IMG/VR virus record: IMGVR_UViG_3300030382_001211 | Span: 1 to 23,885 of that record | Length of the DNA stretch: 23,885 nucleotides | Source of the DNA: a virus | Direction: 5' to 3' (one strand) | In this document: positions 1 through 9,251 of the stretch, piece after piece | Position numbering within the stretch: the stretch's first letter is position 1 | Layout of the letters: each line of letters begins with the position of its first letter | Notes under the pieces: generated by a model | Databases searched by the model: none | The model's input: the letters and a program-made list of their open reading frames with translations, nothing else | Told to the model about the DNA's origin: nothing | Made by a program: the position numbers and the translations under genes

Positions 1-846
1 CATGTGAACTAGGTCGATACTTCCATCAACGTATTGATCACTGTCAACTGAGTTTGCTGACATGTGCTCTAAATCTACGGCACTCTGTTGGATATGCTCA
101 GAATCTATAACGTTATCTGCTATAAAGTCGCCACTATTTATCGCATTATTAGTAATATGAGTTGAATTAACTGCATCAGTTCCTAGCTCACTAGCGGTTA
201 CAGCATTAGCTGCAATCTGTGTAGCTGTTACTGTGTCGTTAACCAGCTTAGCACCTGTAATAGTAGCATTAGCAATATCACCAGCGACGATAGTAGCATC
301 AGTAATCATCGTAGATGTAACTGTTGCTGTATCACCAGTTGTTACTACCGTACCTGTAACGTTAGGTAGGGTAATAGTACGATCAGCTGTAGGATCAACA
401 ACAGTAACAGTAGTCTCATATGCGTCTTCTGTAGAACCTTCGAAAATAACATTAGAACCTTTACCTAATGCAAGGTTATTGGCCATAGTACCACCAAGGG
501 TACTAAGAGCTTGGTTCTCTGTTTCCTGAGTAATATATAAGAGTTGTTTAAAGTTATCGTTTAATTCGTTAGACCTGATTGTAGATCCTGATACAAAAGT
601 AGCATTAATAGGATCTTCATCGGTACTACGATATACAATAACTTTCGCACCTGTAGTAGGTTCTTCGCCACTAACAAATGTTACTCTAGTGTTTGCTGTA
701 TCTACGGTGTAATGTGTGGTAACAGTTTTTACTTGTCCGTCTACTGACACTGCTATGTCAGTAGCGGCTATGATTGGAAATCCGTAGGAATAAGGACCAG
801 CTTGACCCGAACCGCCTACGGTGTATGTATTTGATGTGACTGCCAT
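1..846 (-). CDS. Tail fibre protein, N-terminal part (T7 gp17-like), truncated by the window edge
   Basis: The first 282 residues of a long reading frame are open to the window edge, so the C-terminal receptor-binding part is missing. The start (ATG at 846) follows the stop of the gp16-like gene by 13 bases. The N-terminus (AVTSNTYTVGGSGQAGPYSY) and the following beta-rich segment resemble the T7 tail fibre N-terminal domain, which anchors the fibre to the tail in that family. From about residue 165 the protein becomes a series of degenerate ten-residue units with the pattern A-V-x-S-x-x-I-x-x-N, continuing to the edge. Such repeats are common in marine phage fibres and probably form an elongated trimeric shaft. 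Position directly after the ejection proteins is the same as T7 gene 17. I am confident of the class; host specificity cannot be read because the tip is absent. Confidence 0.85.
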   Translation of the reverse strand, partial: MAVTSNTYTVGGSGQAGPYSYGFPIIAATDIAVSVDGQVKTVTTHYTVDTANTRVTFVSGEEPTTGAKVIVYRSTDEDPINATFVSGSTIRSNELNDNFKQLLYITQETENQALSTLGGTMANNLALGKGSNVIFEGSTEDAYETTVTVVDPTADRTITLPNVTGTVVTTGDTATVTSTMITDATIVAGDIANATITGAKLVNDTVTATQIAANAVTASELGTDAVNSTHITNNAINSGDFIADNVIDSEHIQQSAVDLEHMSANSVDSDQYVDGSIDLVHM

Positions 847-859
847 AATTTAATAGGGG

Positions 860-3800
860 TTAGAATCCATGTCTTCTTAAAGGTTGTATGTTATAACCTG
901 ATCCTGCTTTACTACGTACTTCTTTTGCTTGAGATACACTTATTGCCTTCCGTAAGTCAGGATTGTTTAAGAGTACTTGCTGCCAAGCTATATCCTTATT
1001 TCTAGTAAAAGCTCTAGCTACTTGACGATAAAATCTTTGATGCGTTAATTTATAACCTTGGCTTTCTAAAAGATTTCTATCTTTATAACTCTGAAGTTCT
1101 TTTTGCCAAGTTGGGTTTTTCATGATAGCTAGCAACTCTTTCCTTAGTGGACCCATAGACATATATTTCTGTAGTTGTGACCTTTGTTTAGAGTTTAAAA
1201 CTACACCTTTATATGAACCCATGACTTCAGGTAAGTTAAAATTAATATCAACTAAGGATTGTTTAACAAAATCACCGTCAATAGGTACAACAGGCATGAA
1301 ACTGAATGCGTTCTTGAATTTTAGTAAAGGATTAGTAGCACCAAAATTTAATGGCTTACCAGATCTATCTTTACTTAAAATATCATACTTAGGTTGAAGA
1401 GTTGATTTTACAAGAGCATCTCTTTTCCACATTTGCTCTAAGAAAGTATTTGCTTCCTTCTCGTTACCATCAATTATTTTACCTAATTGACCCATTAAGC
1501 CTTGATAAGGTAGATGAGCACGGGAATATTTAGAGAATACTCTTTGAAGAGCACCTTCTGATCTCTGTGGATTAAAGATATCAGTTAAATCTTTAACACC
1601 AGATAGCATAGATTTATCAATCAGTACAGCTGATGCCATATAAGCTACCTTTTCTGTCCATTCATCAAGATAAGCTTCGCCTAAAGTATCACCATTCTGT
1701 ACCATATTAGCTGATACACTAAATATAGTATTCCAGGGTTCTAATTCTTTATAAGATACATATGCATTCCCAATTTTAAATGAGTATGGTTGTATACCTG
1801 CCATTTTCCAAAGATCTCGGCCCTCTTTATCCCTAGGATAATCACCTGTCATGTTACCTGACATGGTTGCAATAAAAGCCATTCCTGTAATAGAACCACC
1901 AACAGCCATTCTACCTTGCATCATAGCTAGTTCACCAGCTACTTCATGAGGTTGTAAGCCATAATCTTTGATATGGATGCCTTGACTTAGATCTTTATAC
2001 TTTTTATGCATAAAAGCTAAAGGGCTACTCTGAAATGTAAGGTCTAAAGCGTTTACACCAGTCCTAACAAAGGGGAAAAACGCCCTTGCAATAGGCCATT
2101 CTTGTATCGCTTCAAAGGCTTTTGGCCATCCTTCTAGAGCTTTTGTCATGGTAGCTTCATCACCCGCTAAGGCAACAGCTTTATCATGTACTACCCATTT
2201 ACCTTCTGCATTTTTCTTAAAAATTTTCTCTCTAAAATTTTGCTCAGTTTTTCTAGCTATAGCATTAACATCGTTTAAATCTACACCTGAATCTACAGCT
2301 TCTCTAGCAGCTTTCATTCGCATGTTAACTCTACCAATCATGGTTCGAGTAAACGCGTCTCCAGCTCCCATAGCATTAGCACTATACTTCATCCAAGGAC
2401 TTGTATTCATATTTACAAGTTTATCTAAAGTACCATATGCTCGTTTCTGAGTTTCAGTACCATATCTTGTGAAGTGTTCTCTTAATGCTTGCCATTCAGC
2501 TATATCTCCAGCAACATCATACCTACCTTGATAGGACATACTTTTACGATGTAAGCCTAAATCCCAGTTATGCATAGCCATGTCAATAGACTCTCTATAG
2601 GCTGAGCCGATAGCGTCTAATCCAGCTGCAGCAACTGCCATCTCTTTCGGATTCCGAGTTATAGCAGCTCCTATATATTGCATCATAGGACGGGATGCCC
2701 CAATCATTACAGTACTTGTAACTGCATCTATTGGAGTTTTTAAAGAGCTTAGAATTGAATTATAGAAGACACCTTGTATTTCTTGGCGCATTTTACCACG
2801 GATCTTACCGCCGCCTATATCACCACCAAAGAGTTTAGCCTGTAACCAGTCATGAACCATCTCTAGAGTTCTAACATCACCTTTAGATAAGGCATGTATC
2901 TCCATAAGATCTTTCATCTCTTCGACTCTACCAGCTTTATTCAGCTTATGTAAAGCTTCAAAATACTCATCTTGTTCCTGAGTAATCTCTTCTAGTCTCT
3001 TACCTATTTGTCTTGATCTTGCAGGGGATAGTTGCAACCCTTTCATATTAGCAAGCTCAGAGCCTGTCATATATCCTATCTTTTTATGCTCTGTTAAAGC
3101 GACTTTCATCGCATCGAAAACTTGTTCGACTTGACGTGTGACAGGTATATCATCAGCAGCATGTATAGCTCCTGTAGCAATTCCTTCAGCTTGTTTGGCT
3201 AGTGTATTAATAACGAGTTGTAAAGCAGCTTTCTCCGAAGCTGTACCAGTAACAACTTCATTACCAGCATGTGTCCATACAATATTATCATCACTATTCT
3301 TAAACCAATTCCTTAGTTCTTGTGCAATATCACCGCCTCTTTCTAAGGCTGAATGCATTTCACTAGCTTGTCGGATAATAAGTTCTTGAACTTCTTTATA
3401 GTTTAATTGGTTATCTAAAGATTTAAAAGCTTCTCTAGATATATCTTCAGCGACTTCAACTATATATTCACGTAGATCACGGCTACCTCTGCTCATCTGT
3501 TTTAAAGCAGTTTCAGTGAATAGGGGTGAATAACTACGTCCTTTACCAGAACCAGTTTTCATGTCCTCTACACCTTCCTTAAGGTTTCGTGTGACTGGAT
3601 TACCTTCTTCAGGACGGAACATAGCTCGTTCTGAATCATCAAATCGTCTTGGATTTACCCAAGGATCTGGTTGTCTACCAGCATCTGTTTCTAACTGACT
3701 TTTACTTGCCTTAGCATCGTAATCCCAAGCATCACCAGCAGCATTACCACGAGAATCTGCTAGTTCATCTAGCTCTAGTTTCTGAGGTCTGTCTGGTGAA

Positions 3801-5008
3801 GGAGGTTGATTATAACCTGCATATTCTTCTTCAGTTAGATTTTTACGTAAATACTCATCTCTAGGATTAGCGTTACTTATTCCTTCACCACGAGTATACT
3901 GATCAACAGCTTTCTCTGTTGCAGCTCTTTCATCAAGATCAAGCTGTAGTTGAATCTCTTCGTCTAGTTTTGCATTACCAATCTCATTAGCTTCATCTAT
4001 AGACTTACCTTGTTTACGTGCGTCTAGTGCAGCCCATCTTCCTTTAGCATATGCTGAGATTCCCCAGCCTACTAAGTTTACACCACTTCCAACAGCAACA
4101 GTTTTAATACGTGCTAGCCAGGGGTTATCATCTGGGTGTACTTTAAGAGCATTTACACCTACGACGTTCTTTACCCATGGAGACATCCAAGGTGTAGTAT
4201 CGTCAACTAGGTTAAGTAAATTAGCATCTTCAGATTGACTTGATATTAATTCAGCAGCGCCACCTTCTGCAGCGACTTGTGCTCCTTTAGTAAGGAATTT
4301 AATATATCTAGTACCTCTAGCACCTATACCTGCAGCTCTAGCTGTAGCAGCTACACGTAAACCTACGCGAGCACCACCTGCTGTAGCTCCTCCAACACCG
4401 CCTGTAGCAGCTGTTAGAAGACCGAATTCAACAAGTCCTCTTGCTAGTTTACCTAGTGCAGTTTTATTTTCAGGTACTATATGATCAGGAATATCTAACC
4501 ATCCAGCATCATTATGTTGATATAATTCACTGAAAGGATTCTGTGTTTGATCAACAGGCTGTCCAAATAATGTATTGATACCAGTTTTTAAAGTATCTCC
4601 AGTTAACTCAGCAAAGCCACCTACGCTTTCAACAGCATCAGCAGCTCCACCAGCTATAGCAGCACCAGTTTCACTAAGTACATTTGGTTGTTGTGGTTGC
4701 GGAGGAGTAATCCCATATTGTTCAGCTACTGCTTGTACTTGAGGATTATTTGTAAGAGCGTCCTGTACATTGTCTTGTACATTTTGAGAAGCCTCATTGA
4801 TTTGATCTCCAACATTCTGTGCAGCTTCATTAATCTGCCCACCTACATCAGGCATTGCTGCCTGTATGTTTGCTGACTGTACTTGTGGATCTATAGAATC
4901 CATCATCTGGGTGGCAAGATCAAGCTGTTGTTGACGAGCACTAGGTACAGCTGTCGCGCTCGGTGAAGTCTCCTCTTCTCTGAGTTCTTCGTTTAAATCT
5001 GTTTCCAT
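860..5008 (-). CDS. Internal virion protein D, gp16-like ejection protein
   Basis: This 1382-residue protein occupies the place of T7 gene 16 (about 1318 residues), between the gp15-like gene and the tail fibre. In T7 the gp16 core protein is ejected and helps build the channel across the cell envelope. The start codon overlaps the stop of the upstream gene (TAATG), which suggests coupled translation. The N-terminal 110 residues are acidic and rich in Gln and Asn, with repeated NEAxQNVxD units. A Gly/Ala-rich hydrophobic segment follows at about residues 190-260, and the long remainder is helical, with hydrophobic stretches such as MQGRMAVGGSITGMAFIATM. I see no lytic transglycosylase signature (a catalytic Glu in an ES motif followed by GLMQ), unlike the N-terminus of T7 gp16. 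The assignment rests mainly on size, order and the general character of the family. Confidence 0.82.
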   Translation of the reverse strand: METDLNEELREEETSPSATAVPSARQQQLDLATQMMDSIDPQVQSANIQAAMPDVGGQINEAAQNVGDQINEASQNVQDNVQDALTNNPQVQAVAEQYGITPPQPQQPNVLSETGAAIAGGAADAVESVGGFAELTGDTLKTGINTLFGQPVDQTQNPFSELYQHNDAGWLDIPDHIVPENKTALGKLARGLVEFGLLTAATGGVGGATAGGARVGLRVAATARAAGIGARGTRYIKFLTKGAQVAAEGGAAELISSQSEDANLLNLVDDTTPWMSPWVKNVVGVNALKVHPDDNPWLARIKTVAVGSGVNLVGWGISAYAKGRWAALDARKQGKSIDEANEIGNAKLDEEIQLQLDLDERAATEKAVDQYTRGEGISNANPRDEYLRKNLTEEEYAGYNQPPSPDRPQKLELDELADSRGNAAGDAWDYDAKASKSQLETDAGRQPDPWVNPRRFDDSERAMFRPEEGNPVTRNLKEGVEDMKTGSGKGRSYSPLFTETALKQMSRGSRDLREYIVEVAEDISREAFKSLDNQLNYKEVQELIIRQASEMHSALERGGDIAQELRNWFKNSDDNIVWTHAGNEVVTGTASEKAALQLVINTLAKQAEGIATGAIHAADDIPVTRQVEQVFDAMKVALTEHKKIGYMTGSELANMKGLQLSPARSRQIGKRLEEITQEQDEYFEALHKLNKAGRVEEMKDLMEIHALSKGDVRTLEMVHDWLQAKLFGGDIGGGKIRGKMRQEIQGVFYNSILSSLKTPIDAVTSTVMIGASRPMMQYIGAAITRNPKEMAVAAAGLDAIGSAYRESIDMAMHNWDLGLHRKSMSYQGRYDVAGDIAEWQALREHFTRYGTETQKRAYGTLDKLVNMNTSPWMKYSANAMGAGDAFTRTMIGRVNMRMKAAREAVDSGVDLNDVNAIARKTEQNFREKIFKKNAEGKWVVHDKAVALAGDEATMTKALEGWPKAFEAIQEWPIARAFFPFVRTGVNALDLTFQSSPLAFMHKKYKDLSQGIHIKDYGLQPHEVAGELAMMQGRMAVGGSITGMAFIATMSGNMTGDYPRDKEGRDLWKMAGIQPYSFKIGNAYVSYKELEPWNTIFSVSANMVQNGDTLGEAYLDEWTEKVAYMASAVLIDKSMLSGVKDLTDIFNPQRSEGALQRVFSKYSRAHLPYQGLMGQLGKIIDGNEKEANTFLEQMWKRDALVKSTLQPKYDILSKDRSGKPLNFGATNPLLKFKNAFSFMPVVPIDGDFVKQSLVDINFNLPEVMGSYKGVVLNSKQRSQLQKYMSMGPLRKELLAIMKNPTWQKELQSYKDRNLLESQGYKLTHQRFYRQVARAFTRNKDIAWQQVLLNNPDLRKAISVSQAKEVRSKAGSGYNIQPLRRHGF

Positions 5009-8000
5009 TAGTTACCTACGCGACATAGTTTATGATAGTTTGAGTTAGTAGCACCTCTAAAGTACACATACTCTGTTTCTATCAATTTTTTATTAAAGGA
5101 GAAAGGGTTATATGTTTTATGTACTATGATACCATACTTATCTCCATTAGGATCATTCTGTTCTAACCATCTTACTGTTTCTGGAGGTAGTGTATATCTA
5201 ATACCTTTCTGGTATTTAGAACCTTCTGTCCCTTGAGCTACTGTAGCTTCACTGATATTTTCCAGACCTGCGAATAGATCCTTGCCTGTCTCAGCTTTAT
5301 AAGCATCCTTAGCATTATAGAATCCTAATGCAGACTCTTGATTAGGGAAGTTATAATCACCTTTTCGACCATAGCCATCGTTGTGATCTTTTATATTCCT
5401 GTTCTCAGCTATTACAGTTAAGCAAGTTCTATTAGTACCTCCTTCGATACCTGACTCGCCCATCATAACAGGATGTATTTCTTGTATTCGTCTGGAACTT
5501 TTCAAGGCATTAAGTTTGGTTTGAGCTAAGTTACGAGTCTGTATTATATCCTGCCGAGAAGGTACACCCAGTAGAGCATCAAGAGGGAACGTTACAATAC
5601 CAAGTAAACCTTTTGAGCTAGGTATAGGAATTTCAGCTATTCTTTCTAATCGTCTCGTAAGAGCTTTAGTACCTGGATTAGGTAGTATACCTATTGGTGG
5701 TTCACCTTCTTTAAGAGCTTTAGCTAACTCTTCACCTTGCTGGAATTCACCTTCATCTATTTCTAAGGGGATATCATGTTTTAATGCATTAGCTTGTGCA
5801 ATCTGTAATGCAGTGTAAGGGCTATCTTTAGCAAGATCATACCAAGTTTGATTTAGTTTTCCAAAATCATTTAACTTGAACATGTGTGGAGATACGTTCT
5901 TTATATTTAAAACAGCTTCTGCATCTACTCTTTTTAAAGCGTTTACTTTTGTTATGATTTTATTTTCTAGATCTAGATCACCAAATAGTCTAATTGCATC
6001 TACATTCTCTCCAGTATGGAAAGGGAACTCACCATCTACAGCAACACCAGGTAGTAAAGCAGCATCAGATCCTGGATTTTCAAGATAAGCATCCTGAGCC
6101 CCTGCTATTTGACCAGCGATAATAGTACTAGCTTGTGTTAATGCATCTTGTTCAGTAGTGACTTGATTAGCTTCTCCATCTGCAGTTACTGCTTCACCTT
6201 TTAATAGGATTTCAGCAGCTAATGCATTACGTTTTCTAGTCCAATAGACAATAGCTTCATTGTAAGAACCATTTTCATTATTGATTCCCCCAAACATGTC
6301 ACCATTCTTTTTAAGAGCATCAGTTATCTTGGTATCTTCGTCTCCCAGTAACTTCTCATCTCTAGGATGATATCCAATTTTAAACTCTCTTATCTCTTTG
6401 ATGTTCCTATCGTCTATAAACTGTTTAAGGACATCTCCATCTACTCTCAATGCAGCTGACTGAAGTAGTACACCGTCATTCTCTTTCATACTTCTAGTAA
6501 GGAATGCTCTTTGTGCATCTTTGTTTCCAGGAGCTACTTGGTTATCATCCCAGCCTGACCATTTAGCTTTTTCAGTAGGGAATTCATCAGAAAATTGAGA
6601 GTCGAAAATCTTTCTTAATCTAATGACCTCTTGGGTATTTCCTTCAAGATGAGCTTCTCTAGCTTTTTCCCATAGTATACCAGCATCAGCTGCTCTCTGT
6701 TGCTTACGTTCTTTAAAAGCAAGTGTTCTAATATCCTCTACTTTACCTTCTAACGTATCTCTAGAAAAATCGTTATAAGCAACAGAATAAAGGGTTGTAC
6801 CGTCTTTATCTTTATCTCCTTTCTTTACATGACTGAACTTACCTCTTAGTTTTAAGTAAGCTTCAACAACATGTTTGGAATCCTTACCCTCATCTTCAAG
6901 TTTCTTTACAGTAGCAGTAAATGTATCCTCTAACCACTTCTTAGTATTAGCATTTGCTTCAGCTGGATTTAAATCCTTATTAGCTTGCTGTACAACAACT
7001 AATTGGTTTTGAAGAGTTACAGTAAGATCACCTACATTAGCTTCTGCTGATACAATAACTTGATTAGTAGCACCTGCAATACGATTGTTAGCATCGTTCT
7101 CTAACCAGTCAGCTCCCCATTCCTGGGTTAATTCTCCAACTTGAGCGTTAGCTTGTGGTAATAATTTTTCAGTTATAAACTCTGCAGACAATCCTGCATA
7201 CCCTTTTTCAACTGCTAGTTCAGATAAGATTTCTCTTTTAAGAAAGTTAACCGCTTGTGTCCAGACTTGCGGTTCATCATCCATGCTAATATCTTTAATA
7301 GCTTTCTGGATTAGTGTACCGTCTTTTAACTGGAGATTAAGTACCCTCTCATCAGTACGCATCTTTTCCATGACGGTACTTTTGATATTATTTACTTTTT
7401 CAACAGCTGCAGCTTGGTTGTAACCTTTTAAAATAAACTGATTATTTAATTTCTTAGCTAGTACAGCTGCCTCAATTCTATCTGGATTATCTTGCTGAAG
7501 AATAGTACCAGCGCCTTGGATATTACTCCCAGCATCTGTAGCACCATCTATAGCTGATTTAGGTCTGATATCTGGTGTAGCAGAGCCTGGTGATAAGTCA
7601 GATTTTTGAGTAGTTTGAGGAGGAGGTGGCTCAGTTATTTGAGGTGTTTGAGTGTTAGGTACTTTATCGTTATCATTATACTCAGAAGCTTTAAAACCCT
7701 TTCCACCTTGTGTAGCATGAAGTACCTCACCTTCATCAATTTTTCTGTCAATATAATTCTTATATTCTTTTAAACCAACATCAGCTAATCCTAAAAGAGA
7801 TTTTCTAAAAGCATGGTTATCATCAACAACTTTTTTATAAGCTGATTCATAGTCCTGAAGCGCGTGTTGAGTATTACGAGCTACATTCCTATCAGTCTGC
7901 CTCATAATATCCATCATCCCATTGAGCTGATTTATCTGCTCACTGGTTTCAACTTGGCCTCGTTGAAGCTTTGCTTGGCGTTCTTGTTCCAACCGACGTG

Positions 8001-8034
8001 TCGGATTCGGACCAACTCTTTGTCTAAATGCCAT
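5008..8034 (-). CDS. Internal virion protein C, gp15-like ejection protein
   Basis: A 1008-residue, mostly helical protein in the position of T7 gene 15 (747 residues), so clearly longer than the T7 version. In T7 gp15 is part of the internal core and, after ejection, of the periplasmic tube. The N-terminus is basic and Gln-rich (QRVGPNPTRRLEQERQ) and predicted helical to about residue 110. A Pro/Thr/Gln linker follows around residues 125-150, then long alternating helices. The C-terminal 200 residues contain a more globular segment with GESGIEGGTN and GRKGDYNFPNQESALGFY, which I do not recognise as a known enzyme. The gene lies six bases after the gp14-like stop, and its own stop overlaps the next start. 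Product class is inferred from order and composition; there is no diagnostic motif. Confidence 0.8.
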   Translation of the reverse strand: MAFRQRVGPNPTRRLEQERQAKLQRGQVETSEQINQLNGMMDIMRQTDRNVARNTQHALQDYESAYKKVVDDNHAFRKSLLGLADVGLKEYKNYIDRKIDEGEVLHATQGGKGFKASEYNDNDKVPNTQTPQITEPPPPQTTQKSDLSPGSATPDIRPKSAIDGATDAGSNIQGAGTILQQDNPDRIEAAVLAKKLNNQFILKGYNQAAAVEKVNNIKSTVMEKMRTDERVLNLQLKDGTLIQKAIKDISMDDEPQVWTQAVNFLKREILSELAVEKGYAGLSAEFITEKLLPQANAQVGELTQEWGADWLENDANNRIAGATNQVIVSAEANVGDLTVTLQNQLVVVQQANKDLNPAEANANTKKWLEDTFTATVKKLEDEGKDSKHVVEAYLKLRGKFSHVKKGDKDKDGTTLYSVAYNDFSRDTLEGKVEDIRTLAFKERKQQRAADAGILWEKAREAHLEGNTQEVIRLRKIFDSQFSDEFPTEKAKWSGWDDNQVAPGNKDAQRAFLTRSMKENDGVLLQSAALRVDGDVLKQFIDDRNIKEIREFKIGYHPRDEKLLGDEDTKITDALKKNGDMFGGINNENGSYNEAIVYWTRKRNALAAEILLKGEAVTADGEANQVTTEQDALTQASTIIAGQIAGAQDAYLENPGSDAALLPGVAVDGEFPFHTGENVDAIRLFGDLDLENKIITKVNALKRVDAEAVLNIKNVSPHMFKLNDFGKLNQTWYDLAKDSPYTALQIAQANALKHDIPLEIDEGEFQQGEELAKALKEGEPPIGILPNPGTKALTRRLERIAEIPIPSSKGLLGIVTFPLDALLGVPSRQDIIQTRNLAQTKLNALKSSRRIQEIHPVMMGESGIEGGTNRTCLTVIAENRNIKDHNDGYGRKGDYNFPNQESALGFYNAKDAYKAETGKDLFAGLENISEATVAQGTEGSKYQKGIRYTLPPETVRWLEQNDPNGDKYGIIVHKTYNPFSFNKKLIETEYVYFRGATNSNYHKLCRVGN

Positions 8035-8040
8035 AGTAAA

Positions 8041-8790
8041 TTATGCTAAGTAGTGTCCGGCTGCAACACCTGAACTGATACCACCTACAAAGGCAGTCAT
8101 CATTCCGGTAGTGGCAGATCGTTTAATTGGTTTGGCTGGGCCAGGGTCTTTAATAGGTTCATAAGGTAGCAAGCTTGCTCGCTGTGCCTGTGGTAAACCT
8201 GGGAGATTATTGTATGAAGCCCATTCTGCAGATTGATAATCAAGTGCAACTCCTTGGAGTTCTAGGCCATAACTTTTCTCTGTGTTATGCAGTTTTTCAT
8301 CTATCATTGCTGCTGTTCGACCTAACATTCTCATTGGGTCTTCTGTTTGTAATAAGAAGGATTGACCTACATTACCTGTAGAGAGCATTTGGCCTTGTGA
8401 TTTTATCATTTCAGCTATACTCTGTTCTAATTCAAATGCAGCTTCAATGTTAGTAGCATCATTTTTTAGTTTAGCTTCTGCAGCAGCTCTATTAGCTTCA
8501 ATAGTATTCAAAGTAGTCGTATCTCTACCTGCTTGTAAAGCAGCTTCATAAGCTTTTAACTGAGCTTCGAAGTCTTCCTTCTTAACTTTATCTTTTTGTT
8601 CAGCTATTCTTAGCTGGTTATTATATTGTTGTGTAGCTATCTGGTTATTACGTTCTGCCTGCTGTTTGGCTGCTTGGTAACGCGATTTAGCGACAGCATT
8701 TTGATAGGCTGTCTGTTCTTGAGCAGCCATCATACCAGCGCCGGCTTGGGCTACACCAATAGCTACGGCGGCGGTTACGGGATCGCACAT
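8041..8790 (-). CDS. Internal virion protein B, gp14-like ejection protein
   Basis: This 249-residue protein sits between the gp13-like and gp15-like genes, as T7 gene 14 does (196 residues). It starts MCDPVTAAVAIGVAQAGAGMM, a short Cys-containing hydrophobic N-terminus typical of gp14-like proteins of marine podoviruses. A long Gln/Ala-rich helix with heptad character follows (about residues 22-160), and then a hydrophobic Gly/Ala-rich C-terminus (about residues 225-249). In T7, gp14 is ejected and associates with the outer membrane; the two hydrophobic ends suit such a role. The start overlaps the upstream stop by 16 bases. I chose ATG at 8790 because the MCDP opening is characteristic. Function is inferred from family and order. 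Confidence 0.83.
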   Translation of the reverse strand: MCDPVTAAVAIGVAQAGAGMMAAQEQTAYQNAVAKSRYQAAKQQAERNNQIATQQYNNQLRIAEQKDKVKKEDFEAQLKAYEAALQAGRDTTTLNTIEANRAAAEAKLKNDATNIEAAFELEQSIAEMIKSQGQMLSTGNVGQSFLLQTEDPMRMLGRTAAMIDEKLHNTEKSYGLELQGVALDYQSAEWASYNNLPGLPQAQRASLLPYEPIKDPGPAKPIKRSATTGMMTAFVGGISSGVAAGHYLA

Positions 8791-9251
8791 GGTTTTATAA
8801 ATGATATGAGGGGGACACCATTGTAAACATAATACTGAATGAATTTAAATCCTAAAAACTTCAACAGTTTTATGTGAACTTCATTACGCATGTCTGCATG
8901 GTTATATACATAAGGATTTGGTAAACTATCTAGCCATCGTTTAGCTTCCCTTACAAAGGTATGAGGTCTGGTTTCTATCACGTCTGTGCATAACATCCAT
9001 ATAAGATTATCTTTTGTTACTCCCGCAACTCCGGCAGCCTTGCCGTGTGCATCATGGAAGTACACAGAGCCATAAGTAGCGTGATAATAAGACTGAAGGA
9101 CTGCCACCGGAGCGTACAGTCCCATAGTCTGTTCTATTTCTCTCGCATCATCTCTGCGAAGGTTTTCTCCTACCTCAAGAGCTAGTTGAGGGGTGCATGG
9201 TTTGATGAATTTACTATCTACGTACATGTCGTCTGGTGTTGTATCGACCAT
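8775..9251 (-). CDS. gp13-like virion assembly protein with acetyltransferase-like fold (DUF2833-type)
   Basis: A 158-residue protein in the position of T7 gene 13. It has the layout of a GNAT-like domain: an N-terminal helix pair (LALEVGENLRRDDAREIEQT), strands with YGSVYFHDAHGKAAGVAGV, WMLCTDVIETRPHTFVREAKRWLD, then a C-terminal strand set with LLKFLGFKFIQYYVYNGVPLI. The acceptor-type pattern of a helix followed by LGFKF is usual in such phage proteins. In T7, gp13 is needed for assembly of the internal core. The start overlaps the end of the tail tube B gene by 38 bases. I kept ATG at 9251 because AGGAAG lies at a good distance upstream; an internal ATG at 9227 is possible. Whether it acetylates anything is unknown. 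Confidence 0.78.
   Translation of the reverse strand: MVDTTPDDMYVDSKFIKPCTPQLALEVGENLRRDDAREIEQTMGLYAPVAVLQSYYHATYGSVYFHDAHGKAAGVAGVTKDNLIWMLCTDVIETRPHTFVREAKRWLDSLPNPYVYNHADMRNEVHIKLLKFLGFKFIQYYVYNGVPLISFIKPCAIP

Noticed and set aside
233-529. Plus-strand open frame of 98 codons rich in Val, Ile and Thr
   Set aside because: It is the antisense shadow of the beta-rich tail fibre repeats; low complexity of the opposite strand explains its length and hydrophobic content.
5008-5600. The GESG motif in the gp15-like C-terminus as a lytic transglycosylase site
   Set aside because: The rest of the transglycosylase signature (GLMQ and the following conserved Tyr region) is missing, so the match is too short to support the call.
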